DNA from: Lasiosphaeris hirsuta
Lineage: Eukaryota; Ascomycota; Sordariomycetes; Sordariales; Lasiosphaeriaceae
Direction: 5' to 3'
Length of the DNA: 64,000 bases
Assembly: GCA_030549175.1 (NCBI GenBank)
Contig: JAUKUA010000009.1
Location: 62,001-126,000 of the forward strand
In this document: positions 51,731 through 62,919 of the stretch, piece after piece
Layout: each line of letters starts with the position of its first letter
Numbering within the stretch: position 1 is the first letter of the stretch
Notes under the pieces: generated by a model
Seen by the model: only the letters and a program-made list of their open reading frames with translations
The model's database searches: none
Told to the model about the DNA's origin: nothing
Made by a program: the position numbers and the translations under genes

Positions 51731-53234
51731 TCAAGCGCTGCTGCTCCAAGAAAAATCCTTTGTTACCATAATGTCATTGGGGTAGAACTCGAGCTGACCC
51801 TCGGGGCTGGCCTTCCGCTTGGAAGAGTCGCGCGAGTTGCCCTGCCTCAAGTCTTGACCCGAATGGATGTCGACTGTCAACTCGATCTCATCGTCGCCCC
51901 GCAGCGTCCGAGTTGTGGTGCTGAGTCCGGTTTTGCGACTACCCCGCTTTCCCGTATTGGACTTGTCAGATACGTATATGGTTGTGGGCGAATCGGAATT
52001 GGACGCCGTGGTATCGCGGCGCCACAATCGCCGGAGGAGGGGCGCATATGTCGGCAGGCAAGCGCACACAATGCCGATGAAGGGCTCGCAGCACGACCAG
52101 ATAAAGACTTTGGACATGGCCCAGGTCACGTCGGGCGATTTGACGAGCTGGTCCATCATGACAATACGGACGGCCGAGGCAACGCAGACACTGCACATAC
52201 GCCAGGGGTTAGCATCTTGGAGGGGCAGAGGGAGAGGGAAGATAGGGAGATAGGGAAAAAAAAAGAGGAACGCACAAGCCGCCGAGCAGCAGAATGCCAC
52301 CGATGAAGATTTTCTTAGTGGTGGGGAGGTTCAGCTTCGAAACTGTGACGCGATTAGCACACAATTCACACACCATACCGTGTACGGTATGCCGGGCAGA
52401 CTTTTGGTGCTCCGTTGCAGTCTCGTCTGCAGTCTCTTCGCAGTCGCCTGCACGGGAATGCGCCAGAAACCGTCTCCTGCAGACGCACGCGCGGGTTCAA
52501 GTCACGTACTGGTCGGAGTCGGCACCAACAGAATGGCCACATCAATGACTAAACCGATGATCCCATTGCAAAAGTAGAAGAGCGGGGCGTCGATGCACTT
52601 CCCCGTCGCTGTCGGGTCAGTGTACTGGCGCCAGTAGTAGTCCATAGGCCGGCAGCCTGCGAGCCAGGTGATGGTCACCTCCGTCCAGTGGGCCAAGGTC
52701 AGGCCGAAGACGATGTACCATATCACGTTGGTGCCGAATATTCGGCGGTAAAACAGGAGGATAGACATCTTGGTGGCTGAGATGCAGGTGATGTAGACGA
52801 TGACGAAGGCATAGGTAGTCTGGAAGAGTTTGGTGAATTCCTCGCGCGACACGACCCACAGGTGCTTTCCTCCGCCCCAGGGTACGCTGATGAGGCAGCA
52901 CACTGCCGTTCCCACCCCCATCGCCTTGCCGGCCTGTCAGCTCTCGTGGTTCGTAGTACGGATGGTAAGAAGTGCATGGAACGCGTGGGCTGGGGCCTGC
53001 CGCTGCTAGAGACACTTGGTTGCTGTTTTTCCCTCTTACCGCTGCAAATACAATCACGTAGTCGTCTATAGCCAGTCCGGGACCCGTCTTCATGGACCGT
53101 GTAAACAGACGCAAAACGACGGCCGCCAACCCAATGATCATGATGGCAACCACTGTGCCGATGATATCCCCGCTCTGATCCTCTGCCAGGTCCACGCCGG
53201 GAGGGGCCGGACCCCAGGCCCCCGAGTTGGACAT
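51731..53234 (-). CDS. fungal rhodopsin-like seven-helix membrane protein
   Basis: Four exons. The start MSNSGAWGPAPPG is at 53234. Introns begin GTAAGA (after VIVFAA), GTACGT (after LLVPTP) and GTGCGT (after LLLGGL). Helices are visible in order: TVVAIMIIGLAAVVLRLF, GVGTAVCCLISVPWGG, TYAFVIVYITCISATKMSIL, WYIVFGLTLAHWTEV, FCNGIIGLVIDVAILLVPTP, IFIGGILLLGGL, and KVFIWSCCEPFIGIVCACLP. The motifs KMSILLFYRRIFG, TWLAGCRPMDYYW, DxxILLVPTP and EPFIGIVCACLP are those of the large ascomycete rhodopsin-domain family, whose members include the CFEM receptor-like proteins. No retinal-binding lysine is evident, so it is not an opsin pump. The cytosolic tail is basic and Ser/Thr-rich. The ligand is unknown. 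Confidence 0.88.
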
Positions 53235-56020
53235 AGCTTATTTAGCGAGACTAACAAGGCAAGGGGAAAAAAAAGCACCGACAGCGCCCACGGCCAGTGC
53301 CAACGCTCAGCACGGGCTGTGTGTGAAAAGGTGAAGATGTGAAATTGACGCCAAGCGCAGACAGCACAAGGCAACCAGCGGCTTAGACAGGTAATTCGCT
53401 GGCAAAGGAAGGCTTCGAAAATAAGTGTGCCCGGAGGAGATGGTGAACTTGCACGGTACTGGATGCACGAGTGCGCGTGATAGACTCGCTCGTAAATGGC
53501 CGCGTGAAAGGGTAGGAATGGCAGCGTTTTCAATGACGGCGGAGGAAAAAGCAAGGCCAGCAAGACTTGTGTTGTGGCTGTCGCTGCCACTCCTTTCCAG
53601 CCCATCCCGACATGATACGGAGTATTCCAGGCATGGCCTCGCGATGTTCCGGGCGAGACAATTTGGCGCAAGGGGTTGTGCCGTTCGTCCAGCACTCTGC
53701 TCTGTCGGGCACAAGGGGAGGAACTTGGCGAGAGAGTCCAATAGTGCGGTGATCTCTGAGTGACTGCGAAGTAGTCGTCAGGTGGTGACCGTTTCTACTG
53801 GATGGCACATGCATGTGCCGACTTGGTTACAGCCCCTGAACCCTAACCGCCAAGCTCCCACTGGCTGTCACTGTCTCCCAGCCTCGCTAGCGGCCCGCTA
53901 GAAAGCTGTCAGATCCCCCCAGCACGTAACCTGTCATGTCTTCTGAGACACCATGCGTACAAGCTGCGTTAGCGAGCTGATCTTTTTCTTGTTTCTTTTT
54001 TTCCCCGCGGCCAAATTCCAGGGCGTTTCTAGCGACAAAACGCGCCCGAGGGAGCCCATTGTTCTTCATGCTGCCATGATCATCTCTTTTTCATGCAGCC
54101 CCGTTCACATGCTCTTGCAAGGCGAGGGATGCGCCTGATTTTGCCGATTCTGCAGCAACCGTTGCCAGGCTGGCTGGCGCTGGCTCGCGCTGGCTGGTGA
54201 GGCGTGGATTCAAGATGGCGCAAAAGATTACCCAGATCGTCCGATCCTGATATTCATGTCACCTCGAGCACCAAATGCCGGCCCCGACGCCATGGTCGCT
54301 AAATCACCGGTCACCCCAGTCCCCCCAGCCCCCCCCCCAGTCAGTCCCCCAATCCCTCCCCCCAGTCCCTCCCCCCAGGCCCTCCCCCCAGGCCTGATCG
54401 CCCACATCCCGCCAAGAGTTAGGGAACCCAGGGAGGGCAGCGCTGTATTCCTGCATCCCTCGTCTAGGAAGAGTCTAATCGCAGTACTTGCGCTACATTG
54501 AAGCATGAGCAGCAACTAGAACCGGCGTAGGGCTGGTGCCCAGGTGGCTGATGCGGTCTTACCTTGCCTCTTACTAGCTGCTCTGCACGTAGTACATACA
54601 TACGACTGGGTTTATAGCGCTATCCCCCTAGCTAGACCGGCGTCAGTATACCTGGCGTTATTTGCGTGCACATGCCTTGTGTGGTATTGTCGTTACATCA
54701 TGCAATTGTAAAAGCTATGTGGTGGCCATCCATCTCTCGATCTACTCTTGTAGCATATACACTGGGCCGAGTAGAGTTGCCGTCGTCTTACCTCCCATAC
54801 TCTGCGCTTATTCTCCGAATATCTTCGGAACCCGAAGAGTCGTGTCGTGTCCTGGCTTCCAGATTTTCCCCTTCTTTTCGGACCCTCCTGCCCGTAATCG
54901 TGGGGCTCATAAGCGGGTGATCGATTGGGCTGAAATCCGAACTTAGCATCCAATAATGCTTGAGGGACACCCCCCCCTTGTGTCACTGCATCCCATTCCA
55001 GACACATGAGAGATAAAGCACACACGTGCAATCGTGCCTGTTGGGACTTTAATCTAGCGTTGTTTGGCCACCGATTTGACGGCCGCAGCTAGGAGAATCT
55101 GCTAACACCAAAGAAGCCAGTAGAAGCCTGTGCCTGAAAGCTGTCAACTAACATCGGGGCGGGAAGCCGGCTCGCGGACAAATGGGATGCTTAGGCACCA
55201 AACTTTTCCTCCCCCTCCACCCCACCCCTCTTCGTGATGGTTCTCTTCTTCGGCCAGGATTTGACCCCGAAAATCAACGGAGTTTTCGCGGCAGGCACCT
55301 CAGCCCGATATTCAGACGAGAGTTTATACCATCACGGAAGTTAGCACACGAGCCTCACGGGAGGTGAAGTCGTTTTAAGGCACCCAACTGGTCCCGAGAC
55401 CAACGGGGCGAGCCTCCCGTTTGCCATTGGCTCGGGACGGCTCGAGCCTGGGTGTCACAAGACTAGTAGTAGAGTCTTGTGTACTTGCTAGGCCGGTAAC
55501 TTTTGGCCGTCTAGCTTCAGCTTCATGGCCAAAAAATGTCCCAAATGTGAAGGACCCATGTGTAACCGGTATCGGTTAGCCGTACCATTCACTGGAGAAC
55601 ACAGTACTTGGAGTGACCCGATCAAGGTGAACCAAGATCCACTCCAACATATCCAAGGAAACTTTTCCCAAGCGCTAGACAGACTGGTTGATTGGCAATT
55701 GACCTACCCTGAAGCATGAGTTTTGTAAACGGCCCCCGAGTCCTTCGCAGCCCTGACTGCAAAAGAACCGTCCCAAGTGAAAGATGCGCTCGGTGACTCA
55801 AGCTCAAGCAACAACCATTTGGTCTCTATATAACCGCGCATCCGATTCCAAAAGATGCGACTTGAATTTCGTTTCTGCCAACAACCAGAGCCGCACTTGG
55901 TTTTACCTGGACTTTGATTTCTCCCCACTCATACTTTGATTGACCAGCCCACCAATCACTTGGCATTGCTGTCCCCCACCCAGCCATTTTACCGGGCGAT
56001 ATCCTTCCCTACTATTCACC
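53235..56020. other. intergenic, 2.8 kb
   Basis: No supported gene. A C-rich repeat lies at 54310-54395. A 64-codon frame at 55525 (MAKKCPKCEGPMCNRYR) has a CxxCx4C cluster but no other support. Confidence 0.4.
54310..54395. repeat. CCCCCAGTCC-type low-complexity tract
   Basis: Degenerate units of CCCCCCAGTC or CCCTCCCCCCAG on the plus strand; G-rich on the minus strand and able in principle to form four-stranded structures. Confidence 0.8.
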
Positions 56021-57594
56021 ATGTTTTTCAACCCTGAATACATCATCCTATCAGTGATAGGCAGCATCATCGTTGCCTTCATGTCACTGTCTTCGCGGCA
56101 ACCCTTGACCCTGAAGCAACTCAAGGGCTCGCGCTTCCTGCCATTCAAGATCCGGCGCCATGAGGGCACATATGACGAGACGACCGAAAGCAGAGTCCGG
56201 TCCATCACGGAGCTGGCTGAGTACCATGAGACGGCGGCCCGCCTGGCAAACATGATCCACAAGGACGGGGCCGGAACATGGCCACCGCGAGCGGAGCATG
56301 CGCCCTCGTACTGGCCACCCGCCCTGAGGCCCTTTAGAGACATTTACGACGAGATGGCGCCCCTCCTGCCGTCAGCTACCCCGTCCCTCGACGACGACGT
56401 CAACAGGGAGCGTATTGCCTATTTCCGCTCCCGCCTCTGGAACCTCCTGAACGACAAAGTCAACCTCCAGGAAGTCACTGCCCTGCTCGCAGCCGCCGAA
56501 GCAGGACGCTGGGATGTGTTTCCGCGAGACGTGTACAACGCATTCTACGTGTGCGTTGCTTGGTGCAGACACGCATATCGGTACGAGGATGAATCATGAC
56601 CTTCAAGACATTGCACTTGTATATCAGCAGCACAGTGCTAATTCTCGTACCTAGATGGGGGACTATTCCTGCGGTCCGCGTTGCCCAGGTTGAAAAGACC
56701 ATAGTCCTGCCACCCGAGCTCATTTCGACATGGGCCTCTCTTCAGCGGCACTTTGGTCTCGACTCCGACTCGGGCAACATGATGTCGTGCTTGATCCTCA
56801 ACTTCTCGCCCTCGGGTGAATACGCCCTCAAGATCAACACCGGCCTGTCCCCCATCATCACCTCGTCGGAGGAAGAGTTTGCCCGCATCTGCAATGAAAT
56901 GGAGGCCCTCGCCGTGCCCATCTACCATGACATTGTCAGGGCAACCATCTCTTTTGCCCATGGCGACAAGTCTGCCTGTCTCGAGCATGTGCAGGGGATT
57001 ACGTCACAGCTCCGGCCATTGCTCAGTAGCTACTACGACCGTGTGCACGATTCCAAGATTGCACGGTCTGCATGGCTGAGCCACGTCCAGGGCTTCTTCG
57101 CCTGGGGAGCGGGGTATGAGAATGAGTCCAGCGGAGACTGGGAGAAGTTTGACGGCTTGAGTGGTAACCAGGTGCTCCTGTTTCAGGCGCTGGATGCCTT
57201 TCTGGGCCTAGAAGTATACTTGCCCAAGCAGGTGCTTCTACGAAATGTGCCACAGCTGCAGCGAGAGTTTAGTGAGGCGGTGGGGAGGCACTCGTTCCGG
57301 CACCGGCTTGGGAACGAAGGTGTCGAGGGACGGATTAAAGCCGAGTTTGGAGAGATTGTCAAGAGACTGAGGGTAAGATGTCACCATCTGCAATTTACGG
57401 TCTTTGAATGGATTTCTAACGTCAAGCAGGTGTTCCGCTCGGCCCACCGCACCCGGGCCAAGATCTATTTGACAGTGCCTGCACCAGAAAGACTTCCCAT
57501 GACGGCAGGGAAGTCGCTGCTCAAGGACAATATGGACGACAGTCTAGAATTTTTGGATGAATTCATGGTATTGCGGCTTCAGCAAACGGTTTAA
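56021..57594 (+). CDS. indoleamine 2,3-dioxygenase-family heme protein with N-terminal anchor
   Basis: Exons 56021-56580, 56655-57372 and 57430-57594 join to 480 residues. The family pattern is clear: AYRWGTIPAVRVAQVEKTIV with LPPELISTWASLQRHFGL, then EEFARICNEMEALAVPIYHD and ARSAWLSHVQGFFAWGAGYE. GLSGNQVLLFQALDAFLGLE stands for the IDO SAGQSxxxQxxDxxLG segment. VFRSAHRTRAKIYLTVPAPE contains the proximal heme His of the FRSxH motif. The end is RLPMTAGKSLLKDNM and LDEFMVLRLQQTV. IDO enzymes open the indole ring of tryptophan using heme iron and oxygen; fungi have several paralogues, some with little tryptophan activity. Residues 7-24 (YIILSVIGSIIVAFMSL) form a hydrophobic anchor absent from typical cytosolic IDO. 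Confidence 0.85.
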
Positions 57595-58902
57595 TTGGAT
57601 TGGCGGTTCGGATAGACTGGGAGGCAGTAGTGTCATTCAAGATTTCAAATTTAATACCTTGTCAAAGGCTGCAACTCGTGGGTTTCGTTGCACTTGTTAG
57701 AGATGATCTTTTGTTATCTTAGATACTTCGGTTTAATGATGATGACAATAATACAGCCTTTGGTTTTTTCTGTTCACATGCTGTTATTGTGCTGCGTCTC
57801 GCTGATTTGATGTTGTAGCAAGATGCCCAAGTGTTTGTAAGCCCATACGGATGGCCCGATTGCTTCAACTTGACCGATTAGCGCATGCTGAGCTAGTAGC
57901 CAACAGCAAGCTACCAAGGGTCCTGTTGGGGCCGGGTGAGGATTCCGAGAGCGCCACCAAGCTTCTAACTTATCTGTTGTGCCCATTTTGGGTCGATTGC
58001 AAGTCAGCGCACTTCGGCTGCATGGCCACTCGGAAGAGGATTGAATATTGGGGTTGAGGAAAAAAAAAAGGCAAAACCCGCGAAGCACCCAAGCTATCTT
58101 TGATGGTGTGAGTTCGTGTTACGAAACGTCAATAACCTTACAGAACCGCCCCCCCGCCGCCCCCGTTGGTAACACCTGGGCGGCTAAACTGGCGCGCTGA
58201 GTGAGCACCCCAAGATGTTAAAGTCTAAAAGGTCAGACAGGTCCCACAGGACCGCTAAACGCACCGTATATGTATGTCCACACTGCGTGCATATATGCAC
58301 TGCACTAATAATAAGCGCTTGGAGCGTCTGCTAATGGAAATGCCGCCTTAGAGACTTGGGTGTTCGGCCCGTTGCTTCGAATCACTACTACGTAGTGACT
58401 AAGTTGACGGGTATTGCAGCCCCCATGTCGGTTCATCACGCGACTCAAAGAAAAAAAACAGGTATTCGGCTCTACGAGCTGGTGTTCCATGCTGCGCGGA
58501 TGTATTTTGCACATGTCGTCACACCGCCGCGGGCTCGAACCGCAGTGCATTTGTACCTCACAGACGCTGCAGGTAGGTGTTAGGTTGCGTTTAGGGCAAG
58601 TCGATTTGGGGGCTATCTGATGAATGCCCCTACATTAGCTGCCAAGCTAGTTAAGCCGTGCATCCAACATGGCGCTACTCAGTCGCCTGGTGCATAACTT
58701 ACACAGTGTAGGATGTTCGGGAGTCACGCAGCGAGCATATGCCCGTCTTCGGCTGCAAAGCACCAACCGAGACATTGTTCCCCATATAACCTGAATCGAT
58801 TGTGGAACCGGTTGGATAAGACTTCAATCCGGAACTGTTAACCCGAGTTTTCAGTGCACTTGCACAGGTTGAGGCCGATTTGAGGCGAAGCCGAGCTACA
58901 CC
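57595..58902. other. intergenic
   Basis: 1.3 kb with no gene recognised. C-rich run near 58148-58162 and A-rich run near 58060-58070. Confidence 0.45.
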
Positions 58903-58905
58903 TTA

Positions 58906-59802
58906 GGGCGTGATCGGCTCAGCAACCCTGTGTGCCACTCCACTAGAAAAGGGAACAAAATTAGGCGCACGCTTGCGAAGATGTATTGCAATAGTGTCGA
59001 GTAGCTCCCGCGCCCACACCGCCTTCGGCCTGTCTTCGAATAAGCCCATGGATTGACTTCGTAGCCTACTGTAAGTGTTGCTTCTGTTCAACATCTTTCA
59101 CAAAGAGCCTTTTCACAGGGCAAAACGTAGTAAAATGGATACGCAGGGGGACAGCATTATGGTCCAGCCAACCATTGATGTGTCCTCCGTCAGCCGGCAT
59201 TGCCGTTGGAGAGAGCCCCGCTGGCCCATCGACTTCCTCTAGTAGTAATTTACAGGACGTATCGCCCTACCAGGGTGTACGCAGTATGGTATCACGAGCC
59301 CCCTGTTGCCTGCGCCTTCGGCAACGCCGCCCGCCCCTTGAAAAGGATGCGAATAGACGATATCGCGGCCGCAGAAAAAGCCATAGTGTTAACTTGACTC
59401 TGGCCTGCCATGGCTAGCTGGTTTGTGAATAGGATTTGTAGGGAATTGCTAGCAATTGACAGAGATATCTTGATGACACTGGAAAGTTCGGCCAAGATCT
59501 TGGTGGTTACTAAATATCCCGATATCAGGATATTTTAGTAACCGCCAGCGGAGTGGCATAATTCAATAAGATCTGCAGGCGTTCATTCCCTTTTGGGAAA
59601 GGCTTGATGGCTTCCTTTAATAGAGTTCCTTAGCCTGTAAATGGAAAAGTCTTGCGTTTTGATGCATGCCTCATTTGGAAGAAGTTGGCCCGTTTTTAGT
59701 GCCAAATTTGCTGCCAGAAAGGGGGAAAGCGTCCATTGACACTAATTTCATTCAACTATTGCGGCCGGAGTCGTCCACAGAGTTGCTGAGCCGATCACGC
59801 CC
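58906..59802. mobile_element. 897-bp TIR element with TTA target duplication (PIF/Harbinger-like, non-autonomous)
   Basis: The left end GGGCGTGATCGGCTCAGCAA is matched exactly by the reverse complement of the right end, with similarity going on to about 35 bases (AACYCTGTGKRCS...CTCC). TTA sits directly outside both ends (58903-58905 and 59803-59805). A 3-bp TTA duplication and a GGGC start fit the PIF/Harbinger group. No transposase was found inside; an internal palindrome lies at 59505-59543. It is a MITE-like deletion derivative. Confidence 0.85.
59505..59543. repeat. near-perfect palindrome inside the TTA-flanked element
   Basis: Left arm GGTTACTAAATATCC, spacer CGATATCA, right arm GGATATTTTAGTAACC. 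The arms differ by one inserted A. It could form a stable hairpin or be two abutting ends of another element. Confidence 0.85.
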
Positions 59803-60081
59803 TTAGGGTAAGAAAAGAGAATATCCAAACGGACTCGGCATCTTAACGGATACGAGATCACATTAATTTGCATGCGAATAAGACAGTTTGCGCAGCCACC
59901 AGGAAACCAAATGAAGCTGAACTCGTCTTCATTGAAGGAAAACCCCTCCCCTATGTCACGTTCTCCAATGCTGGCTGGCCCATGGTTTGCTACCTCGATA
60001 TATGCATTGTGGACGGCGAGCTCAATCCTTGCACTTCTGAATTGCTGCCAAACTCACATTTTGGTCTCTATCCCACAGGGC

Positions 60082-61203
60082 CTAGAGAGCAGCTCTCCCT
60101 GGTCCAACAATCAGACTTCGCACACCCCACTTCGCCGTTGTTTCAAGCGCTGCGAAGGGGCCCGAGGATGCAAACGATAAGTAATAAATCCAAATGAGTA
60201 TCGCACCACAGGCGCAGTAGATGTCGTACTGCAGCAAACTCAAGACACCTCTAGCCAGCGACGCTATGGTTTGGGGCGCGGAAACAGAGACGGGAATAAA
60301 GGCTTCCCGTAAGGTACAGTTAGCAGAGCCTGACAACAGGAGGGGGGTAACCCCAACACCAGCTATCGCGAGATTTAGTACCCCAGTAATACCCAAGATA
60401 TAAGGGAGGATGCGTTTGGAGTACTGTATCCGGGCCCTGGGAGTCGCACTTGCTGAGCCGTGGACGAGCCCTATATTCTCAACAACGGCTACGAGGATGA
60501 TCTGCCACGCGACTACCTGTGCAGGAAAAGTCTGCCATGCGGCTAGCAAGAGCTGTTGCGTATGCAACGAAACTATGTCCGGTGCTGGGAGAGCCGCAAG
60601 GACGGTTGGCAAGATGTAGCCAAGAATTAGGGCACCCGTCACAGCACGGACCTGAAGAGGTGCCATTGAGACCATCTCAGCCCGGTTTGCCGCCGTCAAC
60701 GTCGATGAGAAGTTAGCTAACGGTGATATCCATATGTGGGTGGCGCAGTAGATCGGCACTATTATCCCAAATGGTACGCACTGGTAGATAATTCCCCAGA
60801 CGGCGGGACTGTGTCGAATGAGTAGCTATTAGCTCGACATGTAGGGTCATGGTTTAATTGCGTGGTGCACGTACAAAGCGAAAATTGTCGATGCATTAGC
60901 AGAGCGGAGCCCCTCGAGAACGAAGATGGTGTGTATCGGCAGCACTTGGACGGCGGCGAAGGCGGCAAAGAGTGAGAGAGACGGCAGTTCGCGTGCCACA
61001 CAGGGCGTAAAGAAACGGAAAAGAATTTTTAGAAAAGCGTCGAGCGGGTCAAGGCCGGTGATTTGCAATGTCGAGTCGTTGTCAAGGTCGACTGCTTCTA
61101 GAATTGCAGAGAGGCCGTTTTGTTGAGAAAGACGAACAATGGAGAGGTAGCCAAAGACTGCAGTGGCGGCCAGGGCTGCACTAGCGGCGGCGCGACTGGC
61201 CAT
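60082..61203 (-). CDS. polytopic membrane protein of unknown function
   Basis: Exons 61203-60875 and 60808-60082 (intron GTACGT...CACAG) give 351 residues from MASRAAASAALA. About eight hydrophobic segments are visible, including SLSLFAAFAAVQVLPIHTIF, AVWGIIYQCVPFGIIVPIYC, ALILGYILPTVLAALPAP, VVAWQIILVAVVENIGLV, ILGITGVLNLAIAGVGVTPL and CACGAILIWIYYLSFASSG. The order of motifs (FVLEGLRSAN, then PIYCATHIW, then LQYDIYCACGAILIWI) matches a family of fungal multi-pass proteins often found in secondary-metabolite regions. I cannot assign an enzyme activity. Relatives usually continue past GPGxAALxxLW; here a TAG ends the protein inside that motif (GPGRAAL, stop, then ALWDRDQN in frame), so the tail may be truncated. 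Confidence 0.75.
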
Positions 61204-62919
61204 TGTGATTATTGACTTAAATGTATTTGCACCAAAACTTCGCAAGATGGGATTGGCAACTTTTTCGAATAACTTATACATGTGGCCTTGCTGACGGAGG
61301 ATTCATGTGGGGTGGTCTTGGTGCGGAAAGAAATTATCGTGGAGCAAACTGACCAATGAGCTGGAAGCTTCAACCGAACCCGAAATGACAACCAAGCCTC
61401 AGTTTCAATACTAGTATTGTCAATTTGGCCGCACAAGCGAGGACAAAAGCCCAGTAGTAGAGGGCGGGGGGGGTTCTAGGTGCAGCGAAAAATGCAGTAT
61501 GAGTCCTTCCACCCGTCCTAAACCGACGTGATTGAAAAGAGTGCAATAGCTTGAAGAACAGAGACAGAGGTTGTAGGGTTACGCTTGCTAGGCAATGATA
61601 TACAGAACTTGTGATTCCGTGGTGAGTTCCTGTCTCTTTCGCCCCTGTCTGTCCGAGCCGCTCATCCGATCTCGAACGAGTGTTTCGGTTTCGGTTTAAC
61701 ACCACGTATTTCAAATACCACGTTAAATTCATTCCCCGAGTATCCTGTGTTAGTTACAACAATGTCTAATAATCGAGAAGACGGGTGGCAAGTTGCAACA
61801 GGTTCTGCGAAAGGGTGGGGTGTTGCAATTACTACCGTCTAGCAAGAGTGGGGCCAAGAGAAGGAATAGGGCAGCTAGCAAGCATGAGGCGGGGGAGGGG
61901 GGGTCCGCTAGCGTCACGATAAGCTCCAATTTGGATCCTAGCTCACGGTGTATTTTGGTTCAGCGGACTGGGCTAGAGGTGGATTGTATAAGATATTTAG
62001 AGTCTGTCCACACCCATCAATCTTTCGCATTCTACGCGCTTTCATTGAATTCTGCTATGGCCGATACTACTAGGAAGTGTAAAATCCTCCAAGCTGGAGT
62101 TGGAAAGAAACGGAAGAAATACACTCCCTACTAATATACGTACAAAGATTACAACTCTCGATCGCCACCGAGGGTGGATGATGAGTACCCCGTACGAGCC
62201 AACCTGTATGAGGCACTCTCGCAACACCCGTTACCTATCATTCCCCAGGTACCACTGACCCAACTTCAATGCATGGTAACGGGGCAGCACGGCAGGTTGA
62301 AGAGGTACTGAGTGCTCTCAATGTCGCTTTGTCTGCTAATGATGCTCTTGCGCTGGAGGGCTGATTCTTTCCTAGACAGGCCTACTAGAAGGACACTGCT
62401 GGCTCTAACTTACCATTTGCGAACCTTCATCGGCACAAGGGTGTAAAGATCTGAGAGGCATGGCCCAAATCGAAGCCGAGGGCGACGCATGGTTCTTCCC
62501 TTCACTCCAACCATGGTATGTTGACATCGCAATTTGCTGTTCTAATTTCAAGCCGACGCGTCGAACAAAACCGTAATTGATTGATTGTGAAATCACTTTC
62601 AAAACCGTTTCACCAACCGCCAAAGTAGGCGGGAAACTGAGGCTCTTGCCTGCTCGGAGGGAATCCTGTAAAGACCTGCGCTAATCTGGCGAATACTGAC
62701 TAGCTAAGAATATAGTAATTGCTCTCGCCGCAAGGCTCAAAACTCTAGAAGTTTTGTCCCCACAACCGAACGACCCAACAACTTAACATGATCTGCGAAT
62801 GCACCCCCTTCCATTCAAATGTCCAAAACATCCACAACGCCAGTAATTTCTATTGTACAAAATGCTTACTGCATATCCTCGACCTCACGAACACTCTGTA
62901 GGCCACATACGATCATTTC
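61204..62919. other. intergenic, transposon-like flank
   Basis: No gene was recognised. A plus-strand frame near 61793-62134 (MQQVLRKGGVLQLL) is rich in Arg and Lys and may be a decayed element. A G-run lies near 61468-61477 and another near 61890-61901. Confidence 0.35.

Noticed and set aside
51731..53234. Microbial opsin (light-driven pump or sensor)
   Set aside because: The motifs are those of the fungal rhodopsin-domain receptor-like family, and no retinal-binding lysine in the last helix was found.
55525..55719. 64-codon frame with CPKCEGPMC
   Set aside because: A lone cysteine cluster, with no conserved context, splice support or neighbour relation.
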